Origin: Salinivenus iranica | GTDB taxonomy: Bacteria > Bacteroidota > Rhodothermia > Rhodothermales > Salinibacteraceae | DNA: 42,600 nt | Direction of reading: 5' to 3' | Assembly: GCA_002894665.1 (NCBI GenBank) | Contig: NCRB01000048.1 | Location: 1-42,600 of the forward strand | Shown here: in pieces, positions 19,501 through 25,361 of the stretch | How positions within the stretch are numbered: position 1 is the stretch's first letter | Layout: the number at the start of each line of letters is the position of its first letter | Program-made: the position numbers and the translations under genes | Notes under the pieces: generated by a model | Told to the model about the DNA's origin: nothing | What the model saw: the letters and a program-made list of their open reading frames with translations, nothing else | Database searches by the model: none

Positions 19501-19642
19501 TCAGTTTGCCGGCACGCCGGACGCGCTGGCCACGGCCGACACGCACACGTCGGCCTACCTGCGGGAGGAGCTGGAGCGGACGCGGGCCGCGCAGTCGGGG
19601 GGCGGCGAGGTGGTGTCCGTTGCCGACGCAAACGCCGCGTAG
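16580..19642 (+). CDS. uvrA: Excinuclease ABC subunit A
   Basis: Encodes 1020 residues, longer than E. coli UvrA (940). UvrA recognises bulky DNA lesions and loads UvrB for nucleotide excision repair. Both ABC modules are complete: Walker A GVSGSGKS at 32-39 and again at 700-707, signatures LSGGESQR (from 492) and LSGGEAQR, and Walker B regions DEPTIGLH and DEPTTGMH. Zinc-binding pairs are visible at Cys281/Cys284 with Cys410/Cys413, and at Cys799/Cys802 with Cys822/Cys825. The extra length sits mainly between the two modules (about 590-660), a Gly/Asn/Asp-rich low-complexity linker, plus a short C-terminal tail. Converges with the LytTR regulator gene. Confidence 0.97.
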   Translation: MPEHITIRGARENNLQAVDLDIPRNRLVVVTGVSGSGKSSLAFDTIFAEGQRRYMESLSAYARQFLEMMERPEIDYIDGLSPVISIEQKTVSGNPRSTVGTVTEVYDFLRLLYARAATAYSYETGNKMRQQSDDEIVDGLLDFPEGTRLQILAPVVRGRKGHYRELFEQTSAQGFERFRVDGEMRVYEEGMKLERYETHDVEVVIDRLAIKDGIRSRVSQSVETALEMGGGTLIANVVDGPDGVETGDHLFSRDLVDPETGLSYEDPSPNMFSFNTPYGACPTCEGLGTTNEVDPQLVIPHPQKTINEGALAPLGEPRDIWIFNQLEAVAEAYGFDFDTPIEDLSDAQRDVILEGAGDEQFDITYGYKGREVRYKHRFGGLYEHIWHTYENTSSSKKRRRAESFMREMDCPECGGGRLKKESLHYRIGDRSIADLARMDLTQLREFVEDLPFDTERQERIGAPIVKEVRERLDFLIGVGVGYLTLDRPARTLSGGESQRIRLATQVGTQLTGVLYVLDEPTIGLHPRDNDRLIESLKSLRDLGNSVLVVEHDRDMIEAADHVIDLGPGAGIHGGHVITTGPPSVLTVDPTEPVPNGQDDPQARSAGTGTTGNGNPDRLVEIEDNGVARQQVAERAAAYDSDHYDFRSFTAAYLQGERVIPLPDERRDGTGESITLRGASGHNLKEQDVDVPLGKFICVTGVSGSGKSTLVNQTLFPILHREYHDAKTVPLPYDKVEGLEHADKVIEIDQQPIGRTPRSNAATYTKLMDSLRNLFAKLPEAEIRGYTKSRFSFNTDPGRCDKCGGTGTVTLEMNFLPDVDVTCDECDGQRYGPETLEVEYKGKNIAEVLDLTVAEALDFFENQPRLMRTLRTLDAVGLGYLTLGQPSTTLSGGEAQRVKLSKELSRPGTGDTIYILDEPTTGMHFEDVRHLLNVLHGLVDEGNTVIVIEHNMDIIKQADHLIDLGPGGGRHGGEIQFAGTPDALATADTHTSAYLREELERTRAAQSGGGEVVSVADANAA

Positions 19643-19677
19643 TCGGCAGGCCTGCCCGGAGTCCAGGCCGACGACCG

Positions 19678-20448
19678 TCAGAGGGTCTGGATGGCGTTGA
19701 TAAGCTTCTCGCGATAGGAGGGGCCGATGGGAATTTTTTGATCCCCGATCTGGAGCGCATCCCCGTTGATCTCTTCAATGCGGTCGAGGCGGACCAGGTA
19801 CGACCGGTGCACGCGCATGAAGGCGTCCGGCGGAAGCTGCTCTTCTAGGTCTTTCAGCGTGCTGTGAATCATGTGCTGATCGGCGACGGTCGACACCAGC
19901 ATGTAATCCCCCTTCGCCTCGATGAACTGAATGTCGGCGAGCGCCACGCGGACGAGCCGGTCCCCAACCTTGAGAAAGGCGTGTTCGGGCATATGATCTC
20001 GGGTAAACAGCCCGTCTTCCGCGTCCGGCGGGGGGGGCGAGGGCGAGTCAGTATCCGACGCACTCGTCCCGCCCGACTCCGAAGAAGAGAGGTCAGACTG
20101 CACGCGGTTGATGGCTTTCAGGAAGCGGGGATACCGTACCGGTTTCACCAGGTAGTCCGTCACGGCCAGGTCGAAGGCCTCCACGGCGTACTCTTCGGAC
20201 CCGGTAATGAGCACGACGGCGGGCGGGTCGTCCAAGTTCTCCAACAGCTCGAGGCCCGTCATTTTGGGCATCTCCACGTCGAGGAGAAGCAGGTCGACGG
20301 GGTGGGTGGTGAGAACATTTGCTGCTTCGATGGCCCCGTCGCACACGTCGGTGATTTGGAGAGCAGCGTGTTGTTCGGCGAACTCAGTCAGCAGCTTTTG
20401 AGCAGTGGGGTCGTCGTCAACGATGAGGGTGTGAATTGGAGCGGACAT
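19678..20448 (-). CDS. LytTR-family response regulator
   Basis: Encodes 256 residues. The receiver domain (1-115) has the acidic pocket Asp11-Asp12, phospho-acceptor Asp57 in LLLLDVEMP and Lys102 in YLVKPVRYP. A low-complexity Ser/Pro/Asp linker (about 118-145) leads to a LytTR DNA-binding domain (about 155-256; IQFIEAKGDYMLVST, FMRVHRSYLVRLDRIEEI). Such regulators bind direct repeats near promoters and often control surface or biofilm functions. No histidine kinase is adjacent; the nearest signalling protein is the Hpt-domain protein at 21226. Its position beside the secreted-paralogue array suggests, but does not show, control of that array. Confidence 0.92.
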   Translation of the reverse strand: MSAPIHTLIVDDDPTAQKLLTEFAEQHAALQITDVCDGAIEAANVLTTHPVDLLLLDVEMPKMTGLELLENLDDPPAVVLITGSEEYAVEAFDLAVTDYLVKPVRYPRFLKAINRVQSDLSSSESGGTSASDTDSPSPPPPDAEDGLFTRDHMPEHAFLKVGDRLVRVALADIQFIEAKGDYMLVSTVADQHMIHSTLKDLEEQLPPDAFMRVHRSYLVRLDRIEEINGDALQIGDQKIPIGPSYREKLINAIQTL

Positions 20449-20631
20449 AGGGGCGGGAGTGGGGAGAGAAAGCCGCGCGTTCTACGCCCTGGTCACCCCC
20501 CCTCCAGCATGGGGAAGTGGGGCTGGGGGCGTTGTGAAAAAGGAGATGCGGTACAGACGAATTGTACTCGAAGCGAGAAGAATGATTCATCGTGGGGCCG
20601 CTGCACGTAGGAACAATAGCGGAAAATAGAG

Positions 20632-20662
20632 CTGTAACAGACAAACAGAAGCTGTGTTACAG
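20632..20662. promoter_or_regulatory. Inverted repeat between LytTR gene and paralogue 1
   Basis: CTGTAACA (20632-20639) and TGTTACAG (20655-20662) are perfect 8-base inverted arms with 15 bases between them, 35 bases before the start of the first secreted paralogue. The right arm overlaps the TGTTACA-N3-GTCCC box (20655-20669) also found before rho. The spacing suits a dimeric regulator; LytTR proteins usually bind direct rather than inverted repeats. Confidence 0.35.
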
Positions 20663-20696
20663 ATGTCCCAGCTTGGTTGAGTGGGATGTAATATTG

Positions 20697-21185
20697 ATGG
20701 CCGCACGTCTTTTTATTTCCCTTCTCGCGATAGGGCTTTTTGGAAGGGGAGTGCCCGTGAAAGCACAATCTGCGGCGGAGGCTCGTCACACTGTCACGAT
20801 TCGAGTGGAGGAGACCAGTCAGATTGAACTGGGGGAGGGAGCAGAACTCACGATTGATCGGGGAGGGACGGCGCGTGAGACCAGCACGTATACCGTTCTA
20901 ACCAACCGATCGGTCGCGCAGTCCATTGGCGCGAGCATTGAGGTTGAGGATCCGCCCGATGGCCTCACCCTTCAGGCAGAAATGCAGGCGCCGCAAGCGT
21001 CGGGAACGTCCACTGGGGCACAGATACTGCTGGAAGAAGGAAGTGTTACGTCTCGTACCCTGGTCGAAGAAATCGGACAGCTGTCCCAGTCCGGGCTCGA
21101 AATCACGTATGAGGCCACGAGCACCCCGGAGGTGTCGCCGGGGACGTACGCCATCAACGTTGTTTATACAATTACCGAAGAATGA
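20697..21185 (+). CDS. Secreted beta-rich paralogue 1 (putative fibre subunit)
   Basis: Encodes 162 residues. The signal peptide MAARLFISLLAIGLFGRGVP ends near VKAQ-SA. The mature part opens with a strand HTVTIRVEETSQIELG and has a middle Y-x-V-L-T-N motif (YTVLTNRS). It closes with LEITYEATSTPEVSPGTY and a final strand VVYTITEE. The same opening strand, middle motif and closing strand recur in six further proteins downstream, so this is the first member of a diverged array. The fold looks like a single beta-sandwich of pilin or coat-protein (DUF4402-like) type. No enzyme motif is present. The ATG at 20697 was chosen because the signal peptide starts there. Confidence 0.75.
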   Translation: MAARLFISLLAIGLFGRGVPVKAQSAAEARHTVTIRVEETSQIELGEGAELTIDRGGTARETSTYTVLTNRSVAQSIGASIEVEDPPDGLTLQAEMQAPQASGTSTGAQILLEEGSVTSRTLVEEIGQLSQSGLEITYEATSTPEVSPGTYAINVVYTITEE

Positions 21186-21225
21186 TGAAGGAGAGGGTCT
21201 TTTTTGTTCTTACGGTAGAATTGGT

Positions 21226-21681
21226 ATGAAAGATCACGCGTCAAGTACAGGTGCCCCATCGACCTCTGATTCCCGGGAGGAGAAAGAGGAGCCGATCGTT
21301 GCGCGGACGGTGCTGCGAAAACGAGCGGAGGACCTGGGGGAAGAGGAGATTGGGAGTCCCCTTCTGGTGGATTTGGTGAGCGGCTTCTTGGCCGATGCGA
21401 GCAATGAGATTCCGGTGTTGCAACAGCACGTGGCGGCCGGGCGCATGCAAAAAGTGGAAACCGTTGCGCATCGGCTCAAGGGGGGCGGGCGGACGGTGGG
21501 GGCGGAGGCCGTTGCCGCGATGTGTCGGGGGATGGAGCAAGCAGCCCGAGAGGGGAACGAAGAGCGTGTCCAAGAGGCAGTGGATCGGCTGCCGGCCTTG
21601 CTCGAGGAAACGCAGGCGGAGTTTCAGGAACTGATGGGGGAAAGCGTGGGGGGCGAGGTTCAGTCGGAGTCTACCTCCTGA
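21226..21681 (+). CDS. Hpt-domain phosphotransfer protein
   Basis: Encodes 151 residues. After a hydrophilic leader (1-40) the protein is helical and carries the Hpt signature AHRLKGGGRTVGA, with phospho-acceptor His82. Flanking helices such as LVDLVSGFLADASNEIPVL are typical of stand-alone histidine phosphotransferases that relay phosphate between hybrid kinases and response regulators. It is cytoplasmic. No kinase is in the window; the LytTR regulator at 19678-20448 is the only receiver-domain protein nearby and a possible partner. The start at 21226 was picked because upstream codons in the frame lie within the preceding gene. Confidence 0.82.
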   Translation: MKDHASSTGAPSTSDSREEKEEPIVARTVLRKRAEDLGEEEIGSPLLVDLVSGFLADASNEIPVLQQHVAAGRMQKVETVAHRLKGGGRTVGAEAVAAMCRGMEQAAREGNEERVQEAVDRLPALLEETQAEFQELMGESVGGEVQSESTS

Positions 21682-22050
21682 GGAAGAGTGCACAGTGGAG
21701 GAAGGCTCCGGGGGCGTCTTTCCGGTTGCGGTCGAGCGGGCCAAGGAAATAGGGGAGGGTCCGCTCGACAAGACACGGGGAGTCGAAGCGCCGGGAACGC
21801 AGCGACCGAGTGCTCCCGGGGGGAATCTCTTTGAATTCGGCGAAAGCAGTGCTGTGGAGCGTTTCCGCCTGTCTTCGAAGAGATTCCTCGACTCGGACGT
21901 CCTCCGTTGTACGTAAGAGGCGGTTGCCCTGAGTCCTGGACCCCTGGGAGGAACATGCGCCTGCAGATGTGGTGGCACCCCACATATTCCTCTGGAGGAG
22001 GAGCCTCCACTGCTCGTGAATGCTCTCATCGCGCTGGTTCCACCGTCCCT
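21682..22050. other. Repeat-bearing intergenic region
   Basis: No gene is seen. It contains a diverged copy of the dispersed repeat (about 21789-21820). A 10-base inverted repeat GGAATCTCTT / AAGAGATTCC (21822-21831 and 21878-21887) lies next to it with a 46-base loop. The presence of these between array members suggests repeated insertion or recombination here. Confidence 0.5.
21789..21820 (+). repeat. Dispersed intergenic repeat, diverged copy
   Basis: Contains CGGGAACGCAGCGACCGAGT followed by CTCCCGGGG. It aligns with the repeats at 187-225 and 22684-22721 through the shared AGCGACCGA core, but with several substitutions. Confidence 0.5.
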
Positions 22051-22617
22051 ATGAGTGGTTTTGCAGGCCTGTCTTGTGGCAGCCGTCCGGTGTTTTGGCC
22101 TGGACTGGGTGGGGTCCGATGGGCGTGGCAGGTGCTGGCGGGAGTTCTCGCACTGGGGCTCGGGGCAGGACTGGGGTCGGCGGCGTACGCCCAGTCGGGG
22201 CGGGCCGGGCAGACCCTCGATTTTACGGTGCAGAAGAGCACCTCCCTCGACGTCCACGGCGAACCGAGCCTGTCGCTTGCCCAACTCGGCGTGCCGCAGG
22301 AGACGGACGACGGGGCGGCCGCTTATTCGATCCAGACCAACACGGGAGAACCCCGGGACATCCGGGCGTCGCTGGACCAGGCGGTCCCGGAGGGGCTCAC
22401 CCTGGAGGCGTACGTGGATGCGCCGGAGTCAAATGGGAATAACGTTTCGTCTACCGGGTGGATGACCCTGTCGTCGGAGGAGCAGGTGGTGGTCGAGTTT
22501 ATTCAGAAGGCCGATGACGAGAACGTTCCGATCACCTACCGGGCAACGGCAACGCCGGAGGTTGCCCCCGATTCGTACGTGTTCACCGTCAAGTACACCA
22601 TCAGCAGTGCGAACTAA
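22051..22617 (+). CDS. Secreted beta-rich paralogue 2 (putative fibre subunit)
   Basis: Encodes 188 residues. A long n-region is followed by a hydrophobic core (VLAGVLALGLGAGLGSAAYA) with cleavage before QSGR. The mature protein has the family pattern: opening strand LDFTVQKSTSLDV, middle YSIQTNTGEPRDIRASL, a P-E-G-L-T-L-E-A strand, and the closing ITYRATATPEVAPDSY plus VKYTISSAN. The last codon and the TAA stop fall in the terminal inverted repeat of the MITE-like element that begins at 22613, so the insertion defines the present C-terminus. The start could also be an upstream ATG at 21955 or 21967; 22051 gives the most normal signal peptide. Confidence 0.72.
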   Translation: MSGFAGLSCGSRPVFWPGLGGVRWAWQVLAGVLALGLGAGLGSAAYAQSGRAGQTLDFTVQKSTSLDVHGEPSLSLAQLGVPQETDDGAAAYSIQTNTGEPRDIRASLDQAVPEGLTLEAYVDAPESNGNNVSSTGWMTLSSEEQVVVEFIQKADDENVPITYRATATPEVAPDSYVFTVKYTISSAN

Positions 22618-22856
22618 GTACGCCGTCAACTTTGTTTTTACAGGTGCGAGCGAACTCAAAATCCCTGAGGCAGGTCGCTTCGAGCGCAGCCCGGTGACTA
22701 TTCGGTCGCTTCGCTCCCAGCACAGTCGAGAAGCCTCCTTGAGCCTGGCAGCTTCGACGTGGAGATTTCTCGACGTTGCTCGAAATGACGTGCTGGATTT
22801 TCGGGATTTTGAGTTCGATTCGGCACCCAAAGAATTAACTTGACGAAGTACTTAGT
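22613..22856. mobile_element. MITE-like element with ~53-bp terminal inverted repeats
   Basis: The 244-base element starts ACTAAGTAC-GC-CGTCAA and ends TTGACG-AA-GTACTTAGT, inverted copies of each other. The inverted similarity continues inward to a perfect 15-base pair of arms, CGAACTCAAAATCCC (22651-22665) and its complement (22803-22817). No open frame encodes a transposase, so it would be non-autonomous. The centre carries the dispersed repeat at 22684-22721. The left end overlaps the stop codon of the preceding gene. I could not identify a clear target-site duplication, and the parent transposon family is unknown to me. Confidence 0.7.
22684..22721 (-). repeat. Dispersed intergenic repeat, copy 2
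   Basis: The reverse complement matches 187-225 with one single-base indel and one substitution over 38-39 bases. It lies inside the MITE-like element. Immediately downstream, TTTCTCGACGTTGCTCGAAA (near 22768-22788) is another short imperfect palindrome of the kind often scattered between genes in this phylum. Confidence 0.75.
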
Positions 22857-22922
22857 CGCGGGGCCGCCGGAGCGGTTGGCGGCCGGCCGTGTCGATAGTG
22901 TCTGCTCAATCCACGACGTGCC

Positions 22923-23426
22923 ATGGACCCGATCACCCGGGGACTTAGCATTTTGCTGTTGGGGGGCGGACTGCTCGTTGTGGGCCCGGGGGAGGCAGCT
23001 GCCCAGGCACGAGAGGACGAGGTGACCCATGAGGTGACGGCGCAGGTGCGTTCGTATCAGCACGTGAGCCTCGCCCCCCTCCCGTCCTTCGCCGCGGGGC
23101 CCGGCCCGCCCCGCACGGTCTCCACCACGTACTCGGTGGTGACCAACGACCCGGAGCCGCGGCGCCTCGTGGCTTCCGTGGAGGGCCCCACGCCCGACGG
23201 CGTGATGGTGTGGATTGAACTGGAGCCCCCGGAGGGCGCTGCGCCGGCCGGGGACGAGGCCGTGCAGGTTGTGGGACCGGACGCGGATCGCGGCCCCACG
23301 CCGCTGGTGACGGGAATCGAGCAGGTGTCCGCGACGGACCTCGACGTCCGGTACACGATGGAGACCACGGTGGCGGCGGACCCGGGGGACAAGCAGGTGC
23401 GGCTGGAGTTCGAACTCGTTCCGTAG
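22923..23426 (+). CDS. Secreted beta-rich paralogue 3
   Basis: Encodes 167 residues. The signal peptide MDPITRGLSILLLGGGLLVV ends near AAAQ-AR. The mature part opens THEVTAQVRSYQHVSL and has the middle motif YSVVTNDPEPRRLVASV. It ends LDVRYTMETTVAADPGDKQ with a last strand VRLEFELVP. It keeps the family layout but has lost the T-P-E-V and Y-T-I signatures of the closest members, so it is one of the more diverged paralogues. It starts 66 bases after the MITE-like element, which may therefore separate it from the promoter of the earlier genes. Function unknown; probably a structural subunit. Confidence 0.7.
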   Translation: MDPITRGLSILLLGGGLLVVGPGEAAAQAREDEVTHEVTAQVRSYQHVSLAPLPSFAAGPGPPRTVSTTYSVVTNDPEPRRLVASVEGPTPDGVMVWIELEPPEGAAPAGDEAVQVVGPDADRGPTPLVTGIEQVSATDLDVRYTMETTVAADPGDKQVRLEFELVP

Positions 23427-23480
23427 GGGAGGCCGCGAGTCTCAGGGAATCATTCGTTTCACATCTACAATCGCGTCGTG

Positions 23481-23957
23481 ATGAGTCTCGTGGGTCGAAG
23501 TGTGGTTGGGGGCGTCGTGCTGCTGATGCTTGGGCCGTTGGCCGCGCACGGGCAGTCCCTGCTGTTGGAGGGCGGGCCGCCCCAGCTGCAAATCGACCGG
23601 TTCGTGCCGGGGAAGACGACCGCGTCCGCCACCGACGCCTCGTCTACCCTGGTTTATACGCGGGCGTCGGGGGACGAGGAGCTGCCCCTCAAAGTGTCGG
23701 TCTCGACCTCGGCGCCGGGGCAACAGTTTGGCCTGGCGGTGGCGGCGGAGGATCCCACCCACGGCACGCCCACCGGCCCGGTGCCATTGCGCGACGGCAT
23801 GGCGCCCGCCGACCTGCTCCGCGACCTAACGCCGTGTGCGGAGGCGGAGGGCGCGTGCGAGGAGGAGACCACCCTCCGCTACCGACTGCGGGCGGCGGTC
23901 GAGGACGGGCCGGGGACCGACCGTCACGTGGTGCGCTTCACGCTTCTTGCACAGTAG
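23481..23957 (+). CDS. Secreted beta-rich paralogue 4
   Basis: Encodes 158 residues. The signal peptide MSLVGRSVVGGVVLLMLGPL ends near AHGQ-SL. Compared with its neighbours it lacks the clear opening V-T-I strand, but it keeps a middle LVYTRASGDEELPLKVSVS and a final LRYRLRAAVEDGPGTDRHVV-RFTLLAQ that aligns with the other C-termini. Two cysteines (TPCAEAEGACEEE) could form a disulphide in the periplasm. A GTG at 23478 directly before the ATG is an alternative start. It lies 54 bases after paralogue 3 and is probably cotranscribed with it. Confidence 0.68.
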   Translation: MSLVGRSVVGGVVLLMLGPLAAHGQSLLLEGGPPQLQIDRFVPGKTTASATDASSTLVYTRASGDEELPLKVSVSTSAPGQQFGLAVAAEDPTHGTPTGPVPLRDGMAPADLLRDLTPCAEAEGACEEETTLRYRLRAAVEDGPGTDRHVVRFTLLAQ

Positions 23958-23993
23958 GATCGCGCTGCGCGGGTTGGGTTCATCGAATGGCCT

Positions 23994-24056
23994 CCGGTTT
24001 CGTCGAAGCACGAGCGGGCTTCGTCGAAGCATAGGCGCACTCGTCGAAAAGGGGGG
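23994..24056 (+). repeat. Three imperfect 21-bp tandem repeats
   Basis: Units at 23994-24014, 24015-24035 and 24036-24056 share the core (T/C)TCGTCGAA-(G/A)-A, for example CGGGCTTCGTCGAAGCATAG. The third unit runs into a tract of nine G residues (24051-24059). The repeats lie in the 218-base gap between paralogues 4 and 5 and could be an upstream regulatory array. Confidence 0.55.
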
Positions 24057-24175
24057 GGGCGGTTCACAGAGGCATAACAACCCTGAAGGGGGGAATGGAT
24101 ACCCTCTATGCGGGAAAAAGACGGGCCATAGGCCCCTGCATCCCATACTCTCCTTCAAAACACCCTCGCCTCTTT

Positions 24176-24697
24176 ATGAAACGCATCGCCCTTCTCCTCT
24201 TCGCCGGCCTCTTCGGATTCGCCACGCTCCAGACGGCGACGGCCCAAGACGAGGCCAGTCATGATGTCACCATCGACGTGGCGGGTGTAAATGAACTTTC
24301 ACTCAACAATGATGGTGACGCATTAAATATTGATATCGGAAGCAACATTAATAGCTGGGTGTCTGGGGACGGAGATGTAAGCTACGCTGTTGAAACAAAC
24401 AAATCTGGTCAAATAATCGAGGCCAACGTAAGTAGCTCCAGTTTCTCAAATAATGGTGAACTCTCAGATGTTGGTTTAAAAGTAAACGCATCGCCTCCTA
24501 CCAACGCCTCCGGTGGGGAAACGATTCTCACAGACGTTGGTGACGGTGGAGGTACCGAAACTGTAGTGAGTGGCATAACCGGTGTGTCTGAGAATCAACT
24601 GGTTCTTGATTACAGTGCAAAAGTCAATGAGGATGTTTCTCCGGGTGAAGGAGGTGTGACGCTTACTGTTACGTACACGCTAACTTCGTCAGACTAA
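24176..24697 (+). CDS. Secreted beta-rich paralogue 5, A+T-rich mature domain
   Basis: Encodes 173 residues. The signal peptide MKRIALLLFAGLFGFATLQT ends near ATAQ-DE. The mature part is a very clear family member: SHDVTIDVAGVNELSL, then YAVETNKSGQIIEANV, a G-x-E-T-I-L-T-D-V strand, LVLDYSAKVNEDVSPGEGG and the last strand LTVTYTLTSSD. By hand count, 24301-24480 is 40% G+C (72/180). The signal-peptide segment 24181-24240 is 67% (40/60), close to the surrounding genes. This sharp change inside one gene suggests that the mature domain was acquired by horizontal transfer or cassette exchange behind a resident signal peptide. The gene is followed by a strong terminator. Confidence 0.78.
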   Translation: MKRIALLLFAGLFGFATLQTATAQDEASHDVTIDVAGVNELSLNNDGDALNIDIGSNINSWVSGDGDVSYAVETNKSGQIIEANVSSSSFSNNGELSDVGLKVNASPPTNASGGETILTDVGDGGGTETVVSGITGVSENQLVLDYSAKVNEDVSPGEGGVTLTVTYTLTSSD

Positions 24698-24749
24698 GTG
24701 GCTGAAATGCCTCAGGTCGGAAATTGACCGTCTCTCCTGGAGTCAGTTA

Positions 24750-24785
24750 TGCCTGGACGGTGTACGGCACCGTCCAGGCATTTTG
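24750..24785 (+). terminator. Strong rho-independent terminator
   Basis: TGCCTGGACGGTG (24750-24762) pairs perfectly with CACCGTCCAGGCA (24768-24780) around a 5-base loop, TACGG, and is followed by TTTTGTTT. The 13-bp G+C-rich stem with a U tract is the clearest terminator in the window. It separates paralogues 1-5 from 6-7. Confidence 0.92.
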
Positions 24786-24825
24786 TTTGGGGTCAGTAAT
24801 CGGACTGTAGGTGTCCCTCAACCAC

Positions 24826-25290
24826 ATGCGCCTCTTCCTTGCTATCCTTGTTTTGGGACTCGCCCTGGGGCTTGTGGGTAAGGAGGCCCTGGCGCAGGAG
24901 GCGGACGACCATCAGGTGACGATTGAGGTGGAGGAGATGAACGACATGGAGACGGGCGATCCTCCGCCGCCGGTGTCCATCCCCTCGGGCGGCGACGGGA
25001 CGGTCACCTCCGCCCTCACGGTGCGGACCAATGCGCCTCCCTCCAACCCGCGCACCGTAGAAGCGGACCTGGCGGAATCCCTCCCGGAGGGGTTTACCCT
25101 GGAGGTCGATGTTACGGACGATGCCACCGTCGACGGGCACATAGAGCTTGGCACCGAGCCCCAGGCGGTAATGGAAGATGTGCATTCGGTGGACAAGGAG
25201 TACACGCTCGAGTACAAGGCCTCCGCCACGCCGAAGGTGAAAACGACGGAGACCACCGCGACGGTGACCTACACGGTGAAGAAGCAATAG
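24826..25290 (+). CDS. Secreted beta-rich paralogue 6 (putative fibre subunit)
   Basis: Encodes 154 residues. The signal peptide MRLFLAILVLGLALGLVGKE ends near ALAQ-EA. The mature sequence opens HQVTIEVEEMNDMETG, contains LTVRTNAPPSNPRTVEADL and PEGFTLEVDV, and ends YTLEYKASATPKVKTTETT with last strand VTYTVKKQ. All family landmarks are present. A GTG at 24811 is a possible earlier start, but the ATG gives a better signal peptide. It begins 41 bases after the terminator hairpin region, so it must have its own promoter or depend on read-through. Confidence 0.75.
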   Translation: MRLFLAILVLGLALGLVGKEALAQEADDHQVTIEVEEMNDMETGDPPPPVSIPSGGDGTVTSALTVRTNAPPSNPRTVEADLAESLPEGFTLEVDVTDDATVDGHIELGTEPQAVMEDVHSVDKEYTLEYKASATPKVKTTETTATVTYTVKKQ

Positions 25291-25361
25291 CTAATCCGAA
25301 GAGGGGACACCCAGCAGATGGAGCCTCCGCGCTCCACCTCCACGAATTGCATATTGTCCTC

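Noticed and set aside
20926-21225. Upstream extension of the Hpt protein
   Set aside because: Those codons lie within paralogue 1 in another phase and translate to Arg/Pro-rich noise; the Hpt protein starts well at 21226.
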